Shown here: positions 49,452 through 57,729 of the stretch, in pieces
Numbering within the stretch: position 1 is the stretch's first letter
Layout of the letters: each line of letters begins with the position of its first letter
DNA from: Pseudonocardia sp. MH-G8
GTDB lineage: Bacteria > Actinomycetota > Actinomycetes > Mycobacteriales > Pseudonocardiaceae
DNA length: 64,000 nucleotides
Direction of reading: 5' to 3'
Assembly: GCF_002262885.1 (NCBI RefSeq)
Contig: NZ_NKYF01000007.1
Coordinates: forward strand, 186,001-250,000
The notes under the pieces: model-generated
Told to the model about the DNA's origin: nothing
Database searches by the model: none
Seen by the model: the letters and a program-made list of their open reading frames with translations, nothing else
Position numbers and translations under genes: made by a program

Positions 49452-50848
49452 GTGGCCAGCTCCGACATCGCGGTGTCGACGAGCGGGATCGCCGGGGCGG
49501 CGGACCAGCCGCGCACCGCGGCGTCGGCGATCCGGCCCGCCTCGCCGACGTAGTCGTCGGCGGCGACCAGCGGGTCGGGCAGCAGGTCCCGCTTGCCCTT
49601 CTCGCCGGCCACCTCGGGCAGCACCTCGGTCAGCGTGCGGCCGGTCGTCCGCGCCCGTGCGGCAGCCTCGTAGACGAGGTCGTGCGCGTGCTCGCGTCCC
49701 ATCGCCGCGGCGAGGGAGATCATCTGCGCCTCGGCCATGACCAGCCCGCCGTCCTGTTCGAGGTTGGCGCGCATCCGCGCGGCGTCGACGCGCATGCCCT
49801 CCACGATGACGAGCGTCTCGGACAACGCGGTCCCGGCCAGCACCGCGAGCTGCGGGACGACCTGCCACTCGATCTGCCACTCGCCGGCGGCCCGCTCGTG
49901 GCCTGCCTCCTGCAGCCGGGCGAGCGACGACGCCAGCGCTCCTGCGGTGCCGGCGAGTCCGATGACGACCTCCGAGGAGATCGGATTGACCTTCTGCGGC
50001 ATCGTGGAGGACGCGCCGCGATGGTTCTCGAACGGCTCGAAGACCTCGCCGATCTCGGTGCGGGACAGGTCGACGACGTTGCGGGCCAGCTTCGCGCAGG
50101 TGGCGGTGACCGTCGTGCAGAGCCAGCCGAACTCCGCGACGCCGTCGCGGTCGACGTGCCACGGGACGTCGGTGTGGTGCAGTCCGAGCAGTTCGGCCAT
50201 CGTCGCGCGCACCTGCGAGGAGCGCGGGCCCAGCGCGGCCGCGGTACCGCCGGCGCCGAACAGCGACACCAGCGTGATCCTCGGCGCGGCCTGTGCGAGG
50301 CGCTCGCGCTGCCGGGTGAACTGCGCGAGCAGGGTGGCCAGCGTGGCACCGAGGGTGGTGGGAACGGCCTGCTGGGCGTGGGTGCGGGCGGCCATCACCG
50401 TCGCCGCGTGCTCCGCGACCCGCGCGGCGAGGGCATCACCGACCCGGCCCAGTGCGCGGTCGAGGGCGGTCAACGAGCGGGTCATCTGCAGCGCGAGCCC
50501 GGTGTCCATGATGTCCTGGGTGGTCGCGCCGTAGTGGACGCGGCCGTCGGGACCGGGTGGGAGCACGGCGCAGACCTCGCGGACCAGGCCGAGGATCGGG
50601 TAGCCGACGTTGCGGGCGGTCTTCCAGAGGGTCTCGTCGTCGACGTTGCGCAGCCGGGCGGCGTCGACGATCGCGTCGGCATCCTCCCGGGTGATCACGC
50701 GGTGCTCGGCCTGGGCGAGGGCGAGTGCCCGCTCTGCGGCGAGCCAGCTCTCGATCGAGCTCTGCTCGGAGAAGATGCCCAGCTGCTCCTCGTCCCCCGC
50801 GAGGTGCATGAGCAGGGAGAAGGGGGACCGACCAGCGGTCGGGGTCAT
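49448..50848 (-). CDS. Fumarase/aspartase-superfamily lyase (adenylosuccinate lyase-like)
   Basis: A 466-residue lyase of the fumarase/aspartase superfamily, nearest the adenylosuccinate lyase and carboxymuconate cycloisomerase groups. Conserved regions are HYGATTQDIMDTG, ARTHAQQAVPTTLG and the signature GASSTMPQKVNPISSE with the catalytic serine loop. Most members eliminate fumarate from an N- or C-substituted succinate. It is not the housekeeping purine enzyme judged by context: it forms an operon with a dicarboxylate symporter and a LacI regulator. ATG at 50848 with GGAGG seven bases upstream. Likely a catabolic lyase for an aspartate- or succinate-type conjugate (inference). Confidence 0.87.
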   Translation of the reverse strand: MTPTAGRSPFSLLMHLAGDEEQLGIFSEQSSIESWLAAERALALAQAEHRVITREDADAIVDAARLRNVDDETLWKTARNVGYPILGLVREVCAVLPPGPDGRVHYGATTQDIMDTGLALQMTRSLTALDRALGRVGDALAARVAEHAATVMAARTHAQQAVPTTLGATLATLLAQFTRQRERLAQAAPRITLVSLFGAGGTAAALGPRSSQVRATMAELLGLHHTDVPWHVDRDGVAEFGWLCTTVTATCAKLARNVVDLSRTEIGEVFEPFENHRGASSTMPQKVNPISSEVVIGLAGTAGALASSLARLQEAGHERAAGEWQIEWQVVPQLAVLAGTALSETLVIVEGMRVDAARMRANLEQDGGLVMAEAQMISLAAAMGREHAHDLVYEAAARARTTGRTLTEVLPEVAGEKGKRDLLPDPLVAADDYVGEAGRIADAAVRGWSAAPAIPLVDTAMSELAT

Positions 50849-50891
50849 CGTCGAACCTCCATGGCGCGGCATCGCAGCATGCGCCGTCGGT

Positions 50892-50936
50892 GTGTGGAAT
50901 GGATTCCAGTATGGAATCCATTCCACACCCGGTCAA
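50892..50936 (-). promoter_or_regulatory. Promoter with perfect 37-bp double-operator palindrome
   Basis: On the minus strand TTGACC (50936-50931), a 17-base spacer and CATACT (50913-50908) form a strong promoter. A perfect inverted repeat with 17-base arms and a 3-base centre spans 50892-50928. Each arm is itself built on TGGAAT-NN-ATTCCA, so two operators flank the -10. This controls the lyase-SLC13-lacI operon beginning at 50848. Confidence 0.85.
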
Positions 50937-50962
50937 CCTCGTCCCGCCGTCGCGGTCAGGTG

Positions 50963-51664
50963 CTACCCCGCGAGCGCGGTGATCATCGCGTCGGCCATGG
51001 GCGCGCTCGAGGCCGGGTTCTGGCCGGTGAACAGGTTCCCGTCCTGCACGGTGTAGGGCTGGTACGGCGCTCCACCGGAATGCTTGGCGCCCCTCTCGCG
51101 CAGCCGAGTGGCCAGCAGCCACGGGGCGCCCTCGGCGGTGCCGAAGATCTGCTCCTCCTCGTCGGTGAACGCGGCCATCGACCGCCCGGAGAACAGCCAC
51201 TCGCCCTCGGAGTCCACGGCGGACAGCAGCCCCGCCGGCCCGTGGCAGACGGCGCCGATCGGCTTTCCGGCTGCGTCCGCCGCGGTGAGCAGGCGGCCCA
51301 GGGTGGCGTCCTGGTACAGGTCGACGACGGGGCCGTGCCCACCGGGCAGGACCACCGCGACGTAGTCGGCGATGTCGACCTCGCTGAGCGAGAGCAGCGG
51401 CCCGAACTCGCGCAGCGCCTCCTCCGCGCGCTCCACCCAGCGAGCGGCCTCCGGTCCCGCGAGCGACGGATCGGCGCTGTGCGCGTCGAGGGGCTGGAGC
51501 ACCCCGCCCGGGGAAGCGAAGTCGACCGTGTATCCGGCCTTCACGAACTGCTCGTGCGGTGCAGCGAGCTCCTCGGCCCAATACCCGGTCGGATACGCCG
51601 AGCCGTCGGTGCGCTCCCAGACGGCTGCGGCGGACATGACGATCAGAACCTTGCCGTTGCTCAT
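50963..51664 (-). CDS. DJ-1/PfpI-family protein (type 1 glutamine amidotransferase-like)
   Basis: A 233-residue DJ-1/PfpI superfamily protein. The nucleophile elbow GAVCHGPAGLL (about residues 137-147) carries the reactive cysteine, and VVLPGGHGPVVDL precedes it. The long form with YWAEEL near the N-terminus resembles Hsp31-like glyoxalase III or deglycase-type proteins that detoxify reactive carbonyls. ATG at 51664 with GAGAGG six bases upstream. It is divergent from an XRE regulator across 165 bases containing an inverted repeat, so it is probably induced under stress by release of that regulator. Confidence 0.9.
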   Translation of the reverse strand: MSNGKVLIVMSAAAVWERTDGSAYPTGYWAEELAAPHEQFVKAGYTVDFASPGGVLQPLDAHSADPSLAGPEAARWVERAEEALREFGPLLSLSEVDIADYVAVVLPGGHGPVVDLYQDATLGRLLTAADAAGKPIGAVCHGPAGLLSAVDSEGEWLFSGRSMAAFTDEEEQIFGTAEGAPWLLATRLRERGAKHSGGAPYQPYTVQDGNLFTGQNPASSAPMADAMITALAG

Positions 51665-51761
51665 GTCGATCCTCTCGCTCCTTCTTCGCCGGTGATCGGC
51701 GCGACTCCGAGAGTGGCGTGCGAGGACCCGCCGCGGGGGCTCATCCCGCGCCCTGTGCAAC

Positions 51762-51795
51762 CTGGTCCTGCGCGACCTAGGACGCACAGGACCAG
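51762..51795. promoter_or_regulatory. Inverted repeat in DJ-1/XRE divergent region
   Basis: Arms CTGGTCCTGCGCG and CGCACAGGACCAG match at 12 of 13 positions around 8 bases. A further half site CCTGTGC lies at 51752-51758. This is the likely operator of the XRE regulator encoded 35 bases downstream. Confidence 0.55.
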
Positions 51796-51829
51796 TCATG
51801 GACGGGCGAGATCGGGGAGGATGTGCCCC

Positions 51830-52744
51830 GTGGCAGCGACGAACCGCGCGACGAACCGCGCGACGAACCGCGCGACGAACCGCGAACTCGCCGACTTCCT
51901 GCGGCGTGCCCGCAGCCAGGGCGACCCGACGCGGGCGGGCCTGCCGCCCGACGGGCGGGTTCGCCGGGTGCCGGGGCTGCGCCGCGAGGAGGTCGCGTTG
52001 CTGGCCGGGGTGTCCTCCGACTACTACGCCCGCCTCGAGCAGGGCAGGCGCATCACGCCTTCCCCAGCCGTGGTCGAGGCGATCGGTCGCGCCCTCGGCC
52101 TCGACGCCGCCGGACGTGCGCACCTGGAGGACCTCATCGGGCTGCCCACGGCGGCGGCCCGTCCGCGGGCCCGCGCTGTGCAGCGCGTGCGTCCCGGGCT
52201 CTACCAGCTCCTCGACTCCCTCGACGGCGAGCCGGCGTTGATCCTCGGTCGCCGCACCGACGTCCTGGCCGCCAACCCGATGGCCAAGGCGCTGTTCACC
52301 GACTTCGACCAGCTGCCGGCCACCCAGCGGAACTACGCCCGCTGGATGTTCCTCGACGAGCACGCCCGATCGCTGTTCGTGGACTGGTCCGACCAGGCCC
52401 GGGCCGCGGTCGAGAGCCTGCGCTTCGAGGTCGGCCGCGACCCCGACGACCGGGCCACCGTCGAGCTCGTCGGCGAGCTGCGCGGGCACAGCCGCGAGTT
52501 CGACCAGTGGTGGGAGCAGCACCGGGTGCACCAGCGCACCCACGGCGCGAAGCGCCTGCGTCACCCCCTCGTGGGGGACCTGACCGTCGAGTTCGAGACC
52601 CTCACCCCGCCCGGCGACCCCGACACGACCCTGTTCGTCTACACCACCGAACCCGCGTCCCCCTCACGGCGGGCCATGGACATCCTCGCCAGCTGGGCCG
52701 CATCCGGCCCGGGCGCCGACGCACAGCACCAGGGTCACCGGTAG
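51830..52744 (+). CDS. XRE-family regulator with MmyB-like ligand domain
   Basis: A 304-residue regulator. Helix-turn-helix at about residues 22-85 (LADFLRRARSQGDP, GLRREEVALLAGVSSDYYAR, LEQGRR) and a C-terminal MmyB-like PAS-type domain (about 110-285; GRRTDVLAANPMAKALFTDF, QWWEQHRVHQRTHGAKRLRH). This is a common actinobacterial type paired with a divergent oxidoreductase or stress gene. GTG at 51830 is preferred because GGGAGG lies 9 bases upstream; an ATG at 51821 directly abuts that site. The N-terminus holds four copies of T-N-R-A from a 12-bp repeat, outside the folded domain. Confidence 0.88.
   Translation: MAATNRATNRATNRATNRELADFLRRARSQGDPTRAGLPPDGRVRRVPGLRREEVALLAGVSSDYYARLEQGRRITPSPAVVEAIGRALGLDAAGRAHLEDLIGLPTAAARPRARAVQRVRPGLYQLLDSLDGEPALILGRRTDVLAANPMAKALFTDFDQLPATQRNYARWMFLDEHARSLFVDWSDQARAAVESLRFEVGRDPDDRATVELVGELRGHSREFDQWWEQHRVHQRTHGAKRLRHPLVGDLTVEFETLTPPGDPDTTLFVYTTEPASPSRRAMDILASWAASGPGADAQHQGHR
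51836..51883 (+). repeat. Four perfect 12-bp tandem repeats in XRE gene
   Basis: GCGACGAACCGC occurs four times without a mismatch and encodes A-T-N-R repeats at the extreme N-terminus. Perfect 12-base units can expand or contract by slippage without changing frame, so the copy number may vary between strains. Confidence 0.9.
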
Positions 52745-52778
52745 AACACGACGGACCGCACGCGGTGGCAGGCGGGTG

Positions 52779-53720
52779 TCACACCGGTCCGGACGTCCGC
52801 CGGGGCTGGAGGGACCGTGTCCAGGCGTGCTGGGAAGCCCATAGGCGGAAGCCCTCCGCCGTCGGCTCCAACGGACGACGGGTCGAGACGAGCAACCCGA
52901 TGTTGCGGTGGTGCCGGGGCACGATCGGTACCTCGACGGAGCCGGCGAGGGATCCGCCGTGGCGGGCGGGCAGGACCGCGACGCCGACGCCCGCCGTGGC
53001 GAGACCGCGCACGGTCTCGACCTCCTCGGTCTCGAACCCGTAGCGCGGCCGGACCCTGGCCGCGCCGAACAGCTCGTCGACCTTGCGACGCAGGGCGATA
53101 CCCACGGAGAGACCGACGAAGGTCTCGTCCCGGCAGTCGTACAGGCGGACCGACTCCCGGCGTGCCAGCCGGTGGTCGGCAGGGACGACGAGGACGAACG
53201 GTTCCTTGAACAGCTCGGTCGCGACGATGTCGACGTCGCTGGTCCGCACCGAGCTCATGGCGACGTCGATCGTCCCGTCGTGCAGCTTCTCGATCAGTTC
53301 CTCGTGCGCTGCCTGCACCAACGCCAGCCGGACGCGGGGGCGGGTGGCGCGGTAGGCCCGCAGGAGCTCCGGTGCCCGGCTCGCTCCCAGCGTCCGGAGG
53401 AACCCGAACACGATCTGCCCCCGACCCGGGTCGGCGGCCTCGTGTGCTCGTGCCACACCCATGGCCAACGTGGTGTGCGCCGAACCCACCGCCTCGGCCA
53501 GCGCGACGCCGGCCCGGGTGAGCTCGATCCGCCTGCCGACCCGCTGGGTGAGTGCCACACCGACGGTCCGGCTCAACGCCGTGAGCCAGCGCGTTGCCGT
53601 GGGCTGGGGCACGCCGACCGCCTCGGCCGCTGCGCTGAGGTGACCACGCTCTGTCATCGCGTGCAGCAACACCAGCCTCGGCATCAGATCCGACGCGGCG
53701 CTCGATGACGGCGAGAGCAT
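52779..53720 (-). CDS. LysR-family transcriptional regulator
   Basis: A 313-residue LysR regulator: winged helix (about residues 12-72, LVLLHAMTERGHLSAAAEAV, VPQPTATRWLTALSRTVGVA) and effector domain (about 100-300, FGFLRTLGASRAPELLRAY, FVLVVPADHRLARRE). ATG at 53720; an ATG 12 codons later is also possible. It is divergent from the aldehyde dehydrogenase-fumarase-SDR-MHS operon across 264 bases that show no gene, and is its probable activator. The gap contains ATACG and CGTAC separated by 11 bases, a weak LysR-like pattern. Confidence 0.9.
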   Translation of the reverse strand: MLSPSSSAASDLMPRLVLLHAMTERGHLSAAAEAVGVPQPTATRWLTALSRTVGVALTQRVGRRIELTRAGVALAEAVGSAHTTLAMGVARAHEAADPGRGQIVFGFLRTLGASRAPELLRAYRATRPRVRLALVQAAHEELIEKLHDGTIDVAMSSVRTSDVDIVATELFKEPFVLVVPADHRLARRESVRLYDCRDETFVGLSVGIALRRKVDELFGAARVRPRYGFETEEVETVRGLATAGVGVAVLPARHGGSLAGSVEVPIVPRHHRNIGLLVSTRRPLEPTAEGFRLWASQHAWTRSLQPRRTSGPV

Positions 53721-53984
53721 CGCGCCATCGTAGTTCGCCGTCGGCGACCCACTCCGCGACTCGGCGGGCAGCGCACGCCGTTGCACGACGAGCGGCAGCG
53801 CGACCTCCAGAACTGGATGGGTGATCTCCGATCCTGAATACGAGCAGGCGATGCCGTACGGATCGACGACTCGTCCTGGTCGTGGATGGCCATTCTCCTG
53901 CACTGACGGTGACAACGGCATTCCGTCGATGCACAGTTGCGGCCGATCGGGCTGGACGAAGCGAAGAGTGAGGACCTCGAAGCG

Positions 53985-55457
53985 ATGAGCGGCACGTTTT
54001 CCGAAGCCGAGGTGCTGGGTGGGATCGAGAAGGGGTTGCTGATCGGGGGCCGATTTCGCGCCGCCGCCGGCGGACGGACCTTCGCGGTCGAGAACCCGGC
54101 GACCGGCGAGTCGCTCTGCGAGGTCGCCGACGGCTCGGCGGAGGACGCCCGTGATGCCCTCGCTGCCGCATCGGCGGCGCAGAGCTCCTGGGCGGCAACG
54201 GCTCCACGTGAGCGCAGCGAGATCCTGCGACGCGCCTACGACCTCCTCGTCGAGCGCACCGAGGAGATCGCGGCGCTGATCACGCTCGAGATGGGCAAGT
54301 CGCTGGCCGAGTCGCGCGCCGAGGTCGCATACGGCGCCGAGTTCTTCCGCTGGTACTCCGAGGAGGCCGTGCGCATCCAGGGTGACTTCGCGGTCGAGCC
54401 CGGTGGTTCGGGACGGATCGTGCTGATGCGCCAGCCCGTCGGCCCGAGCCTGCTCATCACACCGTGGAACGTCCCGTTGGCCATGCCGACGCGCAAGATC
54501 GGCCCGGCGATCGCGGCCGGCTGCACGATGATCCTGAAGCCTGCCGAGCAGACCCCGCTCACGGCGTTGCTGCTCGCCTCGGTGCTGGGCGAGGCGGGTC
54601 TTCCCGACGGGGTGCTCAACGTCGTCACCACCTCCGACCCCGGGGCGGTCGCCGAGCCGCTGATGCACGACGACCGGCTCCGGAAGCTGTCGTTCACCGG
54701 ATCCACCGATGTCGGCCGGAAACTGATCGCGAGTTCGGCGGACAAGGTGTTGAAGACGTCGATGGAACTGGGCGGGAATGCGCCGTTCATCGTGTGCGCT
54801 GATGCCGACATCGACGCCGCGGTGGACGGCGCGATGATCGCGAAGATGCGCAACATCGGTGAGGCGTGCATCGCCGCCAACCGCTTCTACGTGCACGCGG
54901 ACGTCGCCGAGGAGTTCACGAGCCGGTTGACGGCACGAATGAGCAAGATGGTGGTCGGCCGTGGCATCGACGAGGGGGTCGAGGTCGGCCCGCTGATCGA
55001 CGCCGACCAGCGGGACAAGGTCGCCACGCTCGTCGACGACGCCGTGGGCCGTGGCGCTCGCGTCCACACCGGAGGCGCTGTGCCGTCCGGGCCGGGCTAC
55101 TTCTACCCGCCGACCGTGCTGAGCGAGGTCCCGTCCTCCGCGCGCATGGTCGAGGAGGAGATCTTCGGGCCGGTCGCGGCGATCTCGCCGTTCACCGACG
55201 AGCAGGAGGTCCTCCGCTCGGCCAATGCCACCCGGGCCGGGCTCGTGAGCTACGTCTTCACCCGTGACACGGGCCGCGCGATCCGGTTCGCCGAGGGGCT
55301 CGAGACCGGGATGGTCGGGCTGAACCGCGGGTTCGTCTCGAACCCGGCTGCGCCCTTCGGGGGCATGAAGCAGTCCGGCTTGGGCCGGGAGGGCGGCAGG
55401 GCCGGCATCGAGGAGTACCTCGAGCTCAAGTACGTCGCCGTGGACGTCGATCGATGA
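53985..55457 (+). CDS. NAD(P)-dependent aldehyde dehydrogenase (succinate-semialdehyde type)
   Basis: A 490-residue aldehyde dehydrogenase. The catalytic cysteine lies in IGEACIAANRF and the general-base glutamate in MELGGNAPF. The oxyanion asparagine is in TPWNVPLAMPTRK, the cofactor loop is FTGSTDVG and the end reads GGMKQSGLGREGG. The NVPLAMPTRKIGPAIAAG stretch and overall layout match succinate-semialdehyde dehydrogenases, which feed the TCA cycle, but related semialdehydes are possible. ATG at 53985; its stop overlaps the fumarase start (ATGA). First gene of the LysR-flanked operon. Confidence 0.92.
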   Translation: MSGTFSEAEVLGGIEKGLLIGGRFRAAAGGRTFAVENPATGESLCEVADGSAEDARDALAAASAAQSSWAATAPRERSEILRRAYDLLVERTEEIAALITLEMGKSLAESRAEVAYGAEFFRWYSEEAVRIQGDFAVEPGGSGRIVLMRQPVGPSLLITPWNVPLAMPTRKIGPAIAAGCTMILKPAEQTPLTALLLASVLGEAGLPDGVLNVVTTSDPGAVAEPLMHDDRLRKLSFTGSTDVGRKLIASSADKVLKTSMELGGNAPFIVCADADIDAAVDGAMIAKMRNIGEACIAANRFYVHADVAEEFTSRLTARMSKMVVGRGIDEGVEVGPLIDADQRDKVATLVDDAVGRGARVHTGGAVPSGPGYFYPPTVLSEVPSSARMVEEEIFGPVAAISPFTDEQEVLRSANATRAGLVSYVFTRDTGRAIRFAEGLETGMVGLNRGFVSNPAAPFGGMKQSGLGREGGRAGIEEYLELKYVAVDVDR

Positions 55458-56869
55458 GTGCCGAACCCGTCGTCGCGCGGTTTCGCGGGTCGCGACAGGA
55501 GGTCGACTTCGGCGGTGCCGTGATGGTCCCCGACAGCGCACTGTGGGGAGCCCAGACCCAGCGCGCGGTCGAGACGTTCACCATCAGCGACCTGCGCCTT
55601 CCACGCAGCTACACCGCTGCGCTCGGGTCGCTCAAGCGGGCCGCCGCGCGCGCGAACACCGATCTCGGTCTGCTCGCTCCGCCGCTCGCCGAGGCGATCG
55701 TGGCCTCGGCGGGCGAAGTGGCCGACGGCCTGCTCGACGACCACTTCCCGGTCGACGTGTTCCAGACCGGCAGCGGCACCAACACGAACATGAACGCCAA
55801 CGAGGTGATCGCCAACCGGGCCAACCAGCTGCTCGGCATGCCGTTGGGGACCAAGCGCCCGGTCCACCCGAACGACCACGTGAACCTCGGGCAGTCCTCC
55901 AACGACGTCACGCCCACCGTTGTCCACCTGACCGCGCAGGCGGCGATCACGCACCGGTTGGTGCCCGCCTTCTCGCACCTCGCGGCATCGCTGCGTGCGC
56001 TCGCCGAGGCCACCGACGACGTCGTCAAGCCCGGGCGCACCCACCTGCAGGACGCGGTCCCGATCCGGCTGGGGCAGGAGTTCCTCGGGCATGCCGGCCA
56101 GATCGAACGCACCCTCGACCGGTTCCGTTCCGCGCAGAGCGGCCTGGCCGAGGTCGCGCTCGGCGGCACGGCGGTCGGAACGGGCCTCAACACCCATCCC
56201 GGGTTCGCCGGCCGGGTCGTCGCGGCCCTGGCCGCCGAGTTCGACGTGGAGCTGCGGGAAACCGAGAACCATTTCCAGGCCCAGAACACCCTCGATGCGG
56301 TCGTGTTCGCCTCGGGCGCCCTGCGGACGGCTGCGGTCGGCCTCCTCAAGATCGCTGACGACGTGCGCTGGATGAGCAGCGGACCGCGCGCCGGGTTGGG
56401 CGAGATCGAGGTGCCCGGCCTCTCGATGGGCTCGTCGATCATGCCCGGGAAGACCAACCCGGTCGTCGCGGAGGCCGTGTGCCAGGTCGCGGCCAAGGTG
56501 ACGGGAAACGACGCGACAATCGCGCTGGCGGGCGGCCGCGGCAGCTTCGAGCTCACGGTGATGACCCCGATCGTCGCCTACAGCCTGCTGGAGTCGATCG
56601 AGCTCCTGGCCGGCGCGGCCACCGTCTTCGCCGACCGGTGCATCAGCGGGATCCGTGCCACGTCGGCCGGACCGGCAGCGGTCGAGCGGGGTCTGATGAT
56701 GGTGACCGCGCTGTCTCCCCGCATCGGATACGACGAGGCGGCCGCCATCGCCGCCGAGGCCCGCACCAGCGGACGCACGATCCGCGAGGTCGCCCGCGAG
56801 CGCACGGACCTGCGGGAGGACGAGCTCTCCGAGCTGCTCGACCCGCGCCGGATGACCGGATCGCGCTGA
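55454..56869 (+). CDS. fumC: Class II fumarase
   Basis: A 471-residue class II fumarase, homotetrameric and iron-independent, converting fumarate and malate. Conserved are FQTGSGTNTNMNANEVIANR, VHPNDHVNLGQSSNDV, GRTHLQDAVPIRLGQEF and the signature GSSIMPGKTNPV with the active-site serine. An ATGA overlap with the aldehyde dehydrogenase shows it belongs to this catabolic operon. It may therefore be a second, pathway-specific fumarase, or act on a substituted fumarate, rather than the housekeeping copy (inference). Length is normal. Confidence 0.93.
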   Translation: MSAEPVVARFRGSRQEVDFGGAVMVPDSALWGAQTQRAVETFTISDLRLPRSYTAALGSLKRAAARANTDLGLLAPPLAEAIVASAGEVADGLLDDHFPVDVFQTGSGTNTNMNANEVIANRANQLLGMPLGTKRPVHPNDHVNLGQSSNDVTPTVVHLTAQAAITHRLVPAFSHLAASLRALAEATDDVVKPGRTHLQDAVPIRLGQEFLGHAGQIERTLDRFRSAQSGLAEVALGGTAVGTGLNTHPGFAGRVVAALAAEFDVELRETENHFQAQNTLDAVVFASGALRTAAVGLLKIADDVRWMSSGPRAGLGEIEVPGLSMGSSIMPGKTNPVVAEAVCQVAAKVTGNDATIALAGGRGSFELTVMTPIVAYSLLESIELLAGAATVFADRCISGIRATSAGPAAVERGLMMVTALSPRIGYDEAAAIAAEARTSGRTIREVARERTDLREDELSELLDPRRMTGSR

Positions 56870-56947
56870 CCCGTGGTGGATGACGCTCGCGACGAGCCGT
56901 CGCGAAGCCCGGAACCCGAGCACACCCGAGTTCACACAGGAGTGGTC

Positions 56948-57703
56948 ATGGAACTGTCGTTCAGGAACAGGGTCGTCGTCGTGACCGGCGCGGCCGGCGG
57001 ATTCGGCTCCGCGATCGCGCGGACGTTCGCCGCCGCGGGGGCGCACGTGGTCGTCTCCGACATCGATTCGGCGGGGGCGGAGAAGCTCGCCGCCGATCTG
57101 CCCTCGGCGATCGCGGTCACCACCGACGTCACCGATGCGGACGCCATGCGCAGCCTGGTCGAGACCGCCGAGTCGGCCTTCGGAGGCATCGACGTGATGG
57201 TGAACAACGCCGGTGTGCCGCATCGCACGGCAGCGCTCGTCGATCTGGACGTGGAGACGGTGGACCAGCAGCTCGCGGTGAACGTGCGCAGCGTGTTCCT
57301 CGGCTGCAAGTACGCCGTCCCCGCGCTCCGCCGCCGAGGTGGGGGAGTGGTCGTGAACGTCGCCTCCATCGCGGCGAAGCGCCCTCGACCCGGCCTGACG
57401 ATCTACAACGCGACAAAGGGTGCGGTCATCACCCTGACCCGCGGCCTGGCCGCCGAGGTGGGGCCCGACGTGCGCGTGAACGCCGTCAACCCGGTCATCT
57501 CCGAAACGGGGTTCGTCAAGAGCTTCACCGGCGCCGACGACCTCCCCGACGACCTCCGCGAGAGCTGGGTCGCCGGAATCCCGATGGCGCGCACCGCCAC
57601 CGCCCAGGACGTCGCCCACAGCATCCTCTACCTCGCGTCCGACCAGGCCGGCTTCCTCACCGGGGTCTGCCTGGACGTCGACGGTGGCCGCAGCATCCAG
57701 TGA
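56948..57703 (+). CDS. Short-chain dehydrogenase/reductase
   Basis: A 251-residue classical SDR of the FabG-like group: TGAAGGFGSAIARTF at residues 12-26, DVMVNNAG, active-site YNATK preceded by VNVASIAAKRP, and a C-terminal TGVCLDVDGG. ATG at 56948 with AGGAG five bases upstream, 78 bases after fumC. It probably makes the semialdehyde or keto acid used by the neighbouring aldehyde dehydrogenase, for example by oxidising a hydroxy acid. The stop is followed immediately by the MHS transporter. Confidence 0.92.
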   Translation: MELSFRNRVVVVTGAAGGFGSAIARTFAAAGAHVVVSDIDSAGAEKLAADLPSAIAVTTDVTDADAMRSLVETAESAFGGIDVMVNNAGVPHRTAALVDLDVETVDQQLAVNVRSVFLGCKYAVPALRRRGGGVVVNVASIAAKRPRPGLTIYNATKGAVITLTRGLAAEVGPDVRVNAVNPVISETGFVKSFTGADDLPDDLRESWVAGIPMARTATAQDVAHSILYLASDQAGFLTGVCLDVDGGRSIQ

Positions 57704-57729
57704 GTTCGTCCGAGATCAGGGAGCCAGGA

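Noticed and set aside
50849..50926. N-terminal extension of the lyase beginning with an ATG at 50926
   Set aside because: The extension is encoded by the operator palindrome and leader; GGAGG sits before the ATG at 50848.
49238..51829. A 1168-residue frame leading into the XRE regulator
   Set aside because: It runs antisense to the lyase and DJ-1 genes and is arginine/glycine-rich; only the segment from 51830 matches a regulator.
51836..51883. Tandem 12-mers as a CRISPR array
   Set aside because: No spacers, unit too short and within a coding frame.
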